A stretch of 23,881 bases of DNA from Candidatus Falkowbacteria bacterium CG23_combo_of_CG06-09_8_20_14_all_49_15 (GTDB taxonomy: Bacteria > Patescibacteriota > Patescibacteriia > Patescibacteriales > UM-FILTER-48-10). The notes under the pieces are model-generated. The model saw only the letters and a program-made list of their open reading frames with translations. It had not been told where the DNA came from and did not search any database. The DNA lies in the NCBI GenBank assembly GCA_002771615.1, contig PCSD01000072.1:1-23881 (forward strand). The letters run 5' to 3'. This document shows positions 16,501 to 22,186 of the stretch, piece after piece (the first letter of the stretch is position 1; each line of letters opens with the position of its first letter). The translations under genes were made by a program, and so were the position numbers.

Positions 16501-16530
16501 AATATTACACTCACTTTACCCACGCCATAA
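10573..16530 (+). CDS. Giant secreted protein: pilin-like head, IPT/TIG, Cys-rich and FN3 domains
   Basis: About 1985 aa from the ATG at 10573. This start is chosen over an in-frame TTG at 10534, which would overlap the previous gene, because it puts the signal peptide (MSRKIKLFFVLLFFFVTA, ending GAVFA) at the N-terminus. Two helices follow with the same YGGFRWTTSGGDPEKIGRAK linker seen in the gene upstream, so the heads are paralogous. The tail has an SbsA-like Ig region (about 177-300), Cys-rich patches (about 430-510), and four IPT/TIG folds starting near 514, 652, 741 and 849 (FVTIHGRNFGA, YVTISGRGFGQ). A long disulphide-type region (about 943-1320, many CC and CxxC) comes next, then another Big_5 fold from about 1324 and a Big_2-like part near 1592-1660. 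Two FN3-like domains (about 1779-1985) end it. There is no C-terminal anchor, so the head must hold it in the membrane. An adhesin or cell-contact role is inference. Confidence 0.82.
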   Translation: MSRKIKLFFVLLFFFVTAIFAGAVFAQVDLGLNYGEDIGLPVPATTDLREMAVRILQYFLSFVGLVAVAVIIYGGFRWTTSGGDPEKIGRAKKTILNGAIGLIIVIAAFAIVQYIIGFGQGMLSGVCTDGETRSCGCASAGTQFCSGGSWSSCVNGNCSIGQSCCSWGCAPDCSTPPPFLITSYQPPHNSSDVIRNKVVRVNFSHAPDSSTVTDASFYLTKESGGQNPAGAACASGFDCQSDRCEAGQCVGDKVAYFARVVSGSQISFTAWNDCPAPYAAWKCFDRNAKYKIKAENSIRRAGDQAVLSCGTACESVFTTGVVIDTSRPFDLELIFNSGNLCVDTVNPLLGKAKDDTGIDQFVFRDSLVGQFAVESNPACSGAVPNIQCQASANWDTTAGYSLNTNYTLVLKAMDADNNDADLSRAVSLRPAHCCDGLKNGDETGVDCGGSCALCQGAACGSSQNDDCATSGTDCHANDNRCASYFCSCENLGGTCQTIGYSGGVDDCCSCQNAPIIDWLSPVGGFCREANGDPTNNYSASLAACQAINADYTFDNGTPNGAVGNFVTIHGRNFGATAGVVNFSDSSGQPTINALLANNPTTGNPDCGPAWSDQEIIVVVPPGAQSGPIRVTQNVTNYYADSPLFLVVNTIVRPGLCQVDPSQGVYNDSLTFKGIKLQNNLVFFGNQQSYLAALNSAFPANSSGSARVPSLRDGRTTVFTRNSAQVASNFLNFTKSPEANAGPAIISFSPGTGPSGQYVTISGRGFGQTKSASKVYFTTDLGSDGTEAVYEFPRVCADSVWQDKQIIVKAPSISDNDYYLKIILASGQTLDTSALTPSTFKLDSNLPLAPSLCLVRPDRGPHFAPVSLWGEYFGATPGKVRFYNNQDQSGASLSFWGNGTEAMRIDTTVPNEAITGPVQVINASNLAGNALNFTVGACTTNNDCGGSDICCPSETSFAGRCASSLDACYPVFKSAVFEWNFSTKKVPGLGEPCYEGALPATCDLNYSECRNLLVCSIADCQCGYPTDPTDSCQGRSLNANICATGYCPNSPGQCSPYTAARAVLTGADCVACESANGFIASSSADVCYQDNSRCWATTTDRFGREVEASCEQYAGSAVWVINTLSCPDGWNLIGAGRCKKDDLNGVDCNVCPSGTVCREMDGEAKYRECITAQERCPGLAKCNDSNNKCETIEQDKCECCCEIGQDARDCCRPLKCEGTCGVGHAGTVDYGHCTGCNIPGATTADKDAACNCFGHSGKYCDTEAADGQGVCRDCAELGNNAAECSGHAACCVDGDLTPPLCRGVGTGSFYPAGLINYCAASAALDRPEVHSTVPTDNTTDICRNPLIKAEFDQVMDLGSFTGNVLLVGDYGQNLCPANTQFLVQADTDQPDTKISAIRPINKLARLIQQALHWFSQSVSAWTAPASDKNYCAVSAKVSGLTLASASQTDPEGNKLVASQMYLAPTQLLDTDCLYYVIIKGDPDTADKINIGVTNASSTKLSLVYSDHNDQKQFNGQDFKNSYIWSFTTGDKICLFDRATITPLSYLFNTVNNDISDDSDWFIAQEKDDGDKVFSARAWSRDGQEIVPAPGLYEWQWSWQIANTNVAEVHETLLVADNPNKAWIWAENINNGRTKLTATGKITRDDINLSSTLNQNRTATADIFVFVCENPWPQRPASGNWAPWQDSGALNNNMEFYYCRDKNEAGTHDDLPAILNSPPSTPSQTVLLCSSNQQLCPINAVVGTLCDNNQGKCRLDVLKELYFFRENLPAGANTLNAQNTGLGRQARTSWTAVSGVTHYKLYWWRASTTQKEYALVEDGINPKSNNSNAACVKDTNYFACTVSGLDNNLNYAFALATYNNTTGAESPLSNEVIVTIKDSTPPSAPNWQASDPLKEESEGTVRINWQKVAGAKGYYLYIGTATGNYGDKKDLDAVEPLEASKPDDLSILATGLNKDNIYYFALSAYDEYGNEGDKSGEKNITLTLPTP

Positions 16531-16540
16531 TTGTTTTCCA

Positions 16541-16569
16541 TTGTCTAGTCTTGAAAATTTTGTTAAAAT
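16541..16569 (+). promoter_or_regulatory. Possible promoter of the thrombospondin-repeat genes
   Basis: TTGTCT (16541-16546), 17 bp, TAAAAT (16564-16569). It lies in the 133-bp gap after the giant gene. The -10 box is 5/6 and the -35 box 4/6. No terminator is visible between the genes, so read-through from upstream is also possible. Confidence 0.4.
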
Positions 16570-16663
16570 ACCAATACGGCTTTTAGAAAAATTTTTATCA
16601 TTTTTTGCCTTTGTCTTTTTGTTTGATTTAATTAGGATAAAAATAATTCATTAACAAAAATTT

Positions 16664-17413
16664 ATGTTTGACGATGTCAAGTCAGACAATCAGTCCGCGG
16701 CGGAAAGCGCTGGCCAGTCAAATTTCCAGCCCGAAACCGCGTTGCCCGCGGAAAATAAAGCTTCAGCCGCTTCGGATGGGGCGTCCGTTGAGCAAATGGA
16801 GGATATTTTTTCCAATACGGAAAAAGAAGATTTTCGGCCCGTGCCCAAGCCGGAAATTTTTCAGCCGAAAGAAAATTCCGTTGCCGCCGCGCCGCTGGCC
16901 GGCCAGGCCTCTGGCCATAAATTGCTTTTGATCGGCATTATTTTTTCCGCGTTAGTTTTGCTCGCCGCGGCCTTTTATTTTGGCTACCAAAGATTCCAAG
17001 TGAAGGTCGTGCCGGAAGATATTGATCCGGCGGATAATTATTTAGAACCGGCGCCGGCGGAGCAAGCCGGCATGAATGAATCGGTCGAACCAAACCAAGC
17101 GGCTGTCTTGCCGGACGAGCCCTTTATTCCGCCGCCCGCGGAAATTACTCCGGATGTAGCCGCGCCGGCCGTGGATACGGACCAAGACGGCCTGACTGAC
17201 GAAGAAGAAATCGTTTTGGGCGCGGATCCGAATAATCCGGATACGGACGGCGATGGCTTGTTTGATCGCGAAGAGGTGCAGGTCTATAAAACCGATCCGC
17301 TCTTGGCCGATACGGACGGCGATGGCTATTCGGACGGGTCGGAAGTTAAAAACGGCTATAATCCGCTTGGCCCGGGCAAGCTTTATTCCTTGGAGGAAGA
17401 TAGCAGCCAGTAA
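16664..17413 (+). CDS. Single-pass membrane protein with thrombospondin type-3 repeats
   Basis: This 249-aa protein has a disordered, acidic and Ala/Pro-rich N-terminus (1-85), one membrane helix (about 86-107, LLLIGIIFSALVLLAAAFYF) and a Pro/Glu-rich spacer. Three calcium-binding repeats start at 171, 193 and 216 (DTDQDGLTDEEE, DTDGDGLFDREE, DTDGDGYSDGSE). The Asp spacing matches thrombospondin type-3 repeats, which fold around Ca2+. The long N-terminal part without a signal peptide suggests N-in, C-out topology, with the repeats outside. The next gene has the same plan. The function is unknown; position suggests work on the surface together with the pilin-headed proteins. Confidence 0.8.
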   Translation: MFDDVKSDNQSAAESAGQSNFQPETALPAENKASAASDGASVEQMEDIFSNTEKEDFRPVPKPEIFQPKENSVAAAPLAGQASGHKLLLIGIIFSALVLLAAAFYFGYQRFQVKVVPEDIDPADNYLEPAPAEQAGMNESVEPNQAAVLPDEPFIPPPAEITPDVAAPAVDTDQDGLTDEEEIVLGADPNNPDTDGDGLFDREEVQVYKTDPLLADTDGDGYSDGSEVKNGYNPLGPGKLYSLEEDSSQ

Positions 17414-17443
17414 AACTTGGAAAGTCAGCAGTTTTCAAAAATT

Positions 17444-18478
17444 ATGGATAATATCATTAATGAATTATTACCAGACAAATTGTCCGAGACCGGCGCTGGT
17501 TTGCCGCCAGGACAGCAAAATGAGATTTTTGACCGCGATGCTTCGGTGTATGTGATGCCGGCTCATTTTTTAGCCGATTCCCAATCTTCGCCGAACGCGA
17601 AAAGATTCGGTTTATTGATTCTGGTCGGCGGTTTTTTCTTGCTGGCTATTTTTTCCGTCTTGGCCTATTATTTTCTGTTCAAACAAAAATCTATTCAGTC
17701 GTCTTTACCCGCGCCGGCGGTTGAAGAAAGCAGCCTGACGACCGAACCGCCCCCGGCCGCGCCGGCAATTGCGCCGTCTGATCAATCCGTTCCAGATGGC
17801 ATTTTGGCAACAATCGGCCCAGAAACGTTGAGCCAGGAAGAAGTCGTCAATATCACCGAAGAAGGCGCGACTGGCGAATCAACCACAACCGCGGCAGATA
17901 TGGCTACCGCGGCTGACGATATATTAGACGCGGATGAGGACGGTTTGTCCGATCAGGAAGAAGTTATTTTTAATACCAATCCGGCGCTCAGCGACACGGA
18001 CGGCGACGCTTATAGCGACGGACAAGAAGTGTCCAATTTGTATAATCCGGGCGGAAATGGGAAAATCGGGGAAAATCCAGGCCTGATTTTTTACCGTGCT
18101 ACTTCTTTTGATTATGGATTTTTTTATCCCGGCGGCTGGGAGTTAAGCCGGATTGATGGCGATAATTCTTTGATTATTACTGCTCCGGATAAACAGTTCC
18201 TGCAAATTGTCTTACAGCCGAACAGCGGTCGTTTGGCGATTGACGAATGGTACCGCGATCAGTTTACAGTTGATACGATCAGCGCGGATCTTTTTTATGC
18301 TCGCGACGGCTGGGACGGTTTGTTCTTGGAAGATAAATTGACTTTGTACCTGACCGACAAAAATCGCGAATATCTGGTGGCAATCGCGTATAATCCGAAT
18401 AATACCGCCCATCATTTTAAAAATATATATCAGCTGGCCATCAACAGCTTTATTTTTGGCGATGCCTCTGGAAATTAA
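17444..18478 (+). CDS. Single-pass membrane protein with thrombospondin-3 repeats and a C-terminal PsbP-like domain
   Basis: 344 aa from the ATG at 17444; an in-frame TTG at 17417 would add nine residues. The N-terminus is a short cytoplasmic part beginning MDNIINELLPDK, followed by a membrane helix (about 55-80) and a Pro/Ala/Thr-rich linker (85-160). Two thrombospondin-3 repeats follow (DADEDGLSDQEE at 163, DTDGDAYSDGQE at 184). The last 130 residues (about 213-340) form a compact domain starting FYRATSFDYGFFYPGGW, resembling PsbP/MOG1-like folds often seen at the C-terminus of such proteins; this match is by pattern only. It starts 31 bp after its relative and overlaps ybeY by 17 bp, so the genes are probably co-transcribed. 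Confidence 0.78.
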   Translation: MDNIINELLPDKLSETGAGLPPGQQNEIFDRDASVYVMPAHFLADSQSSPNAKRFGLLILVGGFFLLAIFSVLAYYFLFKQKSIQSSLPAPAVEESSLTTEPPPAAPAIAPSDQSVPDGILATIGPETLSQEEVVNITEEGATGESTTTAADMATAADDILDADEDGLSDQEEVIFNTNPALSDTDGDAYSDGQEVSNLYNPGGNGKIGENPGLIFYRATSFDYGFFYPGGWELSRIDGDNSLIITAPDKQFLQIVLQPNSGRLAIDEWYRDQFTVDTISADLFYARDGWDGLFLEDKLTLYLTDKNREYLVAIAYNPNNTAHHFKNIYQLAINSFIFGDASGN

Positions 18479-18923
18479 CAATTTGAGCGGCCGCCGTCTG
18501 AACGCAAAAATTTTTTTTCTGGCTACGGAAAAATTTTTCCGCGCGCGGCGGATCAAGAATTATTTTTTATCTTTGGCGCTTGTCAAAGACAAGGAAATGT
18601 GCCGTTTAAATCGGGAGCGGCTCGATCATAATTATCCGACTGATGTTTTGGCTTTCAATCTTGGCGCGGAAATAAAACGCGGACAAGATGTTCTTTTTGG
18701 CGAGATTATCCTGGATTACGAGCAGATTGCCCGTCAGGCCAGAAAATATGGCCAGTCAGCCGCGGCCGAGCTGATTTTTGTTTTTGTCCACGGCCTTCAG
18801 CATTTGGCCGGGGAACAAGATCGGACAATATCCGAAAGAGAAGCCATGCATCAACGGGCGCGCGCTTTTTTAGATAAAATAGGTTTTTATTCTTCAAAAA
18901 AATCATCATTGTTCCGCCGTTAA
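18462..18923 (+). CDS. ybeY: Endoribonuclease YbeY with an altered metal site
   Basis: This 153-aa protein matches YbeY, a zinc-dependent ribonuclease for 16S 3'-end maturation and ribosome quality control. LNRERLDHNYPTDVLAFNLG (49-68) is the family's LN...PTDVLSF motif, and FGEIILDYEQIARQA is the GDI segment. The metal motif is HGLQHLAGEQD (110-120). The usual form is HGxLHLxGYDH with three His ligands; here the third position is D120. The conserved Arg of the LNxxYR stretch is also shifted (R53 then Leu). Asp can bind zinc, so activity may remain. The ATG at 18462 is preferred to a TTG two codons upstream. It overlaps the preceding gene by 17 bp and precedes the kinase by 4 bp, so translation is probably coupled. 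Confidence 0.88.
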   Translation: MPLEINNLSGRRLNAKIFFLATEKFFRARRIKNYFLSLALVKDKEMCRLNRERLDHNYPTDVLAFNLGAEIKRGQDVLFGEIILDYEQIARQARKYGQSAAAELIFVFVHGLQHLAGEQDRTISEREAMHQRARAFLDKIGFYSSKKSSLFRR

Positions 18924-18927
18924 TATT

Positions 18928-19296
18928 ATGCGCCATTTGATCCGTTTAAATAAAAGCCTCCGTTATGCCGGCCGCGGTCTGGTACGCGCTTGGCAAGAAG
19001 AAGACAATTTAAAGATTCAATCTTTTTTCGCTTTGCTGGTCGTGCTTTTGGGGACTTGGCTTAATGTTGAGCGTTGGGAATGGGCCTTTTTGATTGTGGC
19101 GATTATATTGGTAGTCGGCGCGGAACTTGTCAACAGCGCCGTGGAAAGGCTGGTGGATATGGCTAGCCCGAAAATTGATGTTTATGCCAAAGCTATCAAG
19201 GATATCATGGCGGCGGCGGTTTTTTTCTCTTCCTTGGGAGCGGTAATCCTGGGCGCTTTGGTTTTTCTTCCTCGTTTCGTTAATTTTTCTTCATAA
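18928..19296 (+). CDS. dgkA: Diacylglycerol kinase / undecaprenol kinase family protein
   Basis: This 122-aa membrane enzyme phosphorylates diacylglycerol or undecaprenol. In Gram-positive-type relatives the product, undecaprenyl phosphate, feeds cell-wall synthesis. It has three hydrophobic helices (about 31-47, 51-67 and 94-114). The family's active-site string is GAELVNSAVERLVDM (E66, N69, E73), followed by AIKDIMAAAV (K91, D92). EEDN near 24-27 matches the N-terminal glutamate region. The length is typical. YbeY followed by this kinase is a common bacterial gene pair, which supports the call. Which lipid is used cannot be decided. Confidence 0.88.
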   Translation: MRHLIRLNKSLRYAGRGLVRAWQEEDNLKIQSFFALLVVLLGTWLNVERWEWAFLIVAIILVVGAELVNSAVERLVDMASPKIDVYAKAIKDIMAAAVFFSSLGAVILGALVFLPRFVNFSS

Positions 19297-19329
19297 AAAT
19301 AGCCTTATTTAATATGGTTATTCGGCCAT

Positions 19330-19358
19330 TTGCCTTTTAGCCGCCAATTGATTATAAT
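19330..19358 (+). promoter_or_regulatory. Promoter of ftsA
   Basis: TTGCCT (19330-19335), 17 bp, TATAAT (19353-19358) in the 89-bp gap before ftsA. It gives a leader of about 20 nt. AAAGAAG, 9 nt before the ATG, is the nearest thing to a ribosome-binding site in the window. Confidence 0.6.
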
Positions 19359-19385
19359 TATTAGAAAATAGCTTAAAGAAGCCAT

Positions 19386-20651
19386 ATGAAAGAAAACATA
19401 ATTGCCGGGCTTGATATCGGTTCAACCGAAATCAGATTGGTGGTCGGCCAGAAAGCCAATGACGGCGGCGGAGAGAAACTGCAGATTATCGGGGCAGTAT
19501 CGGTGCCGGCGCAGGGAATCGCCAAGGGAACAGTCAACAGCATTGAAGATGTGACCACCGCCATTTCCGCCTGCCTGGAAAAGGCCGAACGTTTGGTCGG
19601 CTTGCCCATCACTCGGGTTTGGGTCGGAATCAATTGCCCGCAGATCAAATGCGAAAAGAGCCGCGGCGTGGTCGCGATCGGAAAAAGCGACGGTGAAGTC
19701 AATGCCGAGGATGTGGATCGGGCCATTGAGGCCGCGCGGGCTTTATCTGTGCCGCCGAATTATGAAATCATCCATGTCATACCGATCCGTTTTTCCATTG
19801 ATAACCAGGAAGACATCAAGGATCCGATCGGCATGACCGGCGTCCGGTTGGAAGTGGAAACCCTGATCGTGCAAGTTTTATCCAGTCACGTGAAAAGCCT
19901 GACCAAAGCCATTTACCGGACCGGTTTGGATATTGAGGATCTCATTCTTTCCCCCTTGGCCGCCGCCGAAGCCGTGCTGGACAGCAAGCAGAAAGAGCTG
20001 GGCGCGGCTTTGATTAATATCGGCTTGTCCACGACCAGTTTGGCGGTTTTTGAGGAAGGCGAACTTTTGCATACCGCCGTCTTGCCCATCGGCTCCGAGC
20101 ATGTTACCGCCGATGTGGCCATTGGTCTCCGTTGTCCTTTAACTTTGGCCGAGAAGATCAAGATTGAATCCGGCAGCGCTTGGCCGGCCAAGTTCGGGAA
20201 AAAAGACGAAATTGATTTATCGGCGCTGGACGCGGAAAAAAACAGCGCAGAAGAACCCAGGTTTGTTTCCCGGAAATTCGTGGCGGAAATTATTGAAGCC
20301 CGAGTGGAAGAAATTTTCAGTAAAATTGACCAGGAGTTCAAAAAAATTGAACGGTCCGGCATGTTGCCGGCCGGCGCTCTTTTGATCGGCGGGGGCGTGA
20401 AGCTCTCGGATATTACGGAAGTGGCGAAAAGAGAATTGCGTTTGCCCGCTTCGATCGGCGTCAACCGGGTTACGCCCACCATTATTGACAAGGTAAATGA
20501 TCCGCAGTTTTTAACCGCCCTTGGCTTGGTTATCTGGGGAAACAGCGCCATTTTGGCCGATGCCGACAGCCGCGGACGTTTTAATGTGACTTCTACCGCC
20601 AAAAAATCCGTTGCTTCAATAAAAAAATGGCTTTCATCTTTTATGCCCTAA
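19386..20651 (+). CDS. ftsA: Cell division protein FtsA
   Basis: This 421-aa actin-like ATPase ties FtsZ filaments to the membrane. The phosphate-1 motif AGLDIGSTEIRLVVG is near 7-21, phosphate-2 is ALINIGLSTTSLAVF and the adenosine motif is ALLIGGGVKLSD. The FtsA-specific 1C domain is present (EIIHVIPIRFSID and the IGMTGVRLEVE stretch). The last residues, SVASIKKWLSSFMP, form a short amphipathic helix, the usual membrane-targeting tail. The length is normal. ftsZ follows on the same strand after 201 bp. It has its own promoter. Confidence 0.96.
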   Translation: MKENIIAGLDIGSTEIRLVVGQKANDGGGEKLQIIGAVSVPAQGIAKGTVNSIEDVTTAISACLEKAERLVGLPITRVWVGINCPQIKCEKSRGVVAIGKSDGEVNAEDVDRAIEAARALSVPPNYEIIHVIPIRFSIDNQEDIKDPIGMTGVRLEVETLIVQVLSSHVKSLTKAIYRTGLDIEDLILSPLAAAEAVLDSKQKELGAALINIGLSTTSLAVFEEGELLHTAVLPIGSEHVTADVAIGLRCPLTLAEKIKIESGSAWPAKFGKKDEIDLSALDAEKNSAEEPRFVSRKFVAEIIEARVEEIFSKIDQEFKKIERSGMLPAGALLIGGGVKLSDITEVAKRELRLPASIGVNRVTPTIIDKVNDPQFLTALGLVIWGNSAILADADSRGRFNVTSTAKKSVASIKKWLSSFMP

Positions 20652-20773
20652 TCCGTTTATCTTTTACGCCTGTCAGAGAAAATTATCATTAAAAATTAGC
20701 CGCAAAAAAAGTGTGCAAATAATGTGCACGGAGAAAAAAAATTTATTTTTTTTTACTTGCCATTATTCACGGC

Positions 20774-20804
20774 TTGTATTATTATATTAATATTGGTATA
20801 TAAT
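20774..20804 (+). promoter_or_regulatory. Likely ftsZ promoter
   Basis: TTGTAT (20774-20779), 19 bp, TATAAT (20799-20804), about 50 nt before the ftsZ ATG. A second TATAAT (20843-20848) lies too close to the start. An upstream in-frame GTG (20724) would extend FtsZ by 43 hydrophobic residues, but this DNA is better read as promoter. Confidence 0.5.
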
Positions 20805-20852
20805 GGCTACGCGCCATTGGTAGCGGCAATTATTTCTAAACGTATAATATTT

Positions 20853-22031
20853 ATGGCAGAAGTCAAGCCGGCAGTGGAAACTTTCGCGAAAATCAAGGTG
20901 GTCGGTATCGGCGGCGGCGGCTGTAGCGCCCTCAACCGGATGGTGGATTGTGGCATCAAAGGCGTGGAATTCATTGCCGTGAATACCGATGTACAGGCTC
21001 TCCATTATAACAAGGCTAACAAAAAGATCCATATCGGAAAAACCATTACGCGGGGCCTGGGCGCGGGCATGAATCCCGAACTCGGCCGGCAGGCGGCGGA
21101 AGAAACCCAGAACGAGATCCGCGACGTGCTCAAAGACGCGGATATGGTTTTTGTGACTTGCGGCATGGGCGGCGGCACCGGGACCGGCGCTTCGCCGATC
21201 GTCGCGGATATCGCGCGCGATCTGGGCGCTCTGACCATTGCCGTGGTCACCAAACCGTTCGCTTTTGAGGGCGCGCAGAGAAGGAATATCGCGGAGCGGG
21301 GCTTGACTGAGCTGATGGACAAGGTTGATTCCATCATTACGATTCCGAACGACAAACTTCTGCAGGTCATTGACAAGAAAACTTCCCTCCTGGACGCTTT
21401 CATGATTTCCGATGAGATTCTGCGCCAGGGCGTGCAGGGTATTTCCGAGCTGATTACCATTCCCGGTTTGATTAACGTGGATTTTGCCGATGTGAAGGCG
21501 ATTATGTCCAATTCCGGATCGGCCTTGATGGGCATCGGCCAGGCCGCGGGCGAAAACAAAGCCGTGGAAGCGGCCAAAGCCGCCATTAATTCGCCGTTGC
21601 TGGAACTGTCCATTGAGGGCGCGCGCGGGATTCTTTTCACGATTACCGGCGGTCCGAATCTGGGCATGAACGAAGTGAACGACGCAGCCAAAATCGTTAC
21701 CGCTTCGGCCGATGAAGACGCGAAAATAATTTTTGGCACATCCATTGATACGAAACTCAAGGATGAAGTTAAAATTACCGTTGTGGCGACCGGTTTTGAC
21801 GGCCGCTTGGGCGGCAAGTTGGAAGCGCCGGTCGGGGAGAGACCGTATACGCCCACGCCTTTTGTCAATTCTGACGAGAAAAAGGAAGATTACAAGAATT
21901 TGGCCAAAAAAAACCGTCTTTCACCGATAAAAGAATCACAATTTGAACCGGTGAAAAAGAAAAATCCGTCCGGATCCGAGGCCGAAGACGATTCTGACAT
22001 CCCGGCTTTTATTCGGAAAAAAATGATGTGA
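20853..22031 (+). CDS. ftsZ: Cell division protein FtsZ
   Basis: This 392-aa tubulin-like GTPase forms the division ring. GIGGGGCSALNRM (18-30) and the signature GGGTGTGASP (106-115) bind GTP. The T7 loop NVDFADV (208-214) supplies the catalytic Asp residues. A variable linker (about 330-375) leads to the tail DSDIPAFIRKKMM, the conserved peptide that binds FtsA. The ATG at 20853 places the protein start just before the core, as in other FtsZ proteins. The longer frame from 20724 would add a hydrophobic segment never seen in FtsZ. A clear terminator follows (22061-22089). Confidence 0.97.
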   Translation: MAEVKPAVETFAKIKVVGIGGGGCSALNRMVDCGIKGVEFIAVNTDVQALHYNKANKKIHIGKTITRGLGAGMNPELGRQAAEETQNEIRDVLKDADMVFVTCGMGGGTGTGASPIVADIARDLGALTIAVVTKPFAFEGAQRRNIAERGLTELMDKVDSIITIPNDKLLQVIDKKTSLLDAFMISDEILRQGVQGISELITIPGLINVDFADVKAIMSNSGSALMGIGQAAGENKAVEAAKAAINSPLLELSIEGARGILFTITGGPNLGMNEVNDAAKIVTASADEDAKIIFGTSIDTKLKDEVKITVVATGFDGRLGGKLEAPVGERPYTPTPFVNSDEKKEDYKNLAKKNRLSPIKESQFEPVKKKNPSGSEAEDDSDIPAFIRKKMM

Positions 22032-22060
22032 TATTAGATAAAATAATTGTATATTAAATA

Positions 22061-22089
22061 AAAAATGAGGTCACTTGGGCCTCGTTTTT
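22061..22089 (+). terminator. Terminator after ftsZ
   Basis: AAAAATGAGG (22061-22070) pairs with CCTCGTTTTT (22080-22089), with one T/G wobble and a 9-nt loop, ending in a T5 run. It closes the ftsZ transcript and isolates the fic gene. Confidence 0.7.
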
Positions 22090-22090
22090 G

Positions 22091-22180
22091 TGTATATAAC
22101 GTGTCTAGGATATGTATAGTTTATACACGTCTTGACAATGTGTATAGAACGTGTAAAATATAAGTATAAATTATACACAT
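22091..22180 (+). promoter_or_regulatory. Duplicated 50-bp operator/promoter unit of fic
   Basis: Two related units with an exact 50-bp period lie before fic. TGTATATAACGTGT (22091-22104) recurs as TGTATAGAACGTGT (22141-22154). The palindrome TGTATA-GTT-TATACA (22113-22127) recurs as AGTATA-AAT-TATACA (22163-22177). About 31 of the first 40 bases agree between units. Between the palindromes sits the promoter TTGACA (22132-22137), 16 bp, TAAAAT (22154-22159). One palindrome lies just upstream of the -35 box and the other covers the predicted transcription start (near 22166). A dimeric repressor bound at both could block or loop the promoter. The regulator is unknown; the winged-helix end of the Fic protein itself is one candidate. 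Confidence 0.7.
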
Positions 22181-22186
22181 TAAAAT

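Noticed and set aside
20724..20852. N-terminal extension of FtsZ starting at GTG with a hydrophobic segment
   Set aside because: It covers a good promoter (TATAAT at 20799-20804) and a second TATAAT, FtsZ proteins have no such segment, and an ATG stands just before the conserved core.
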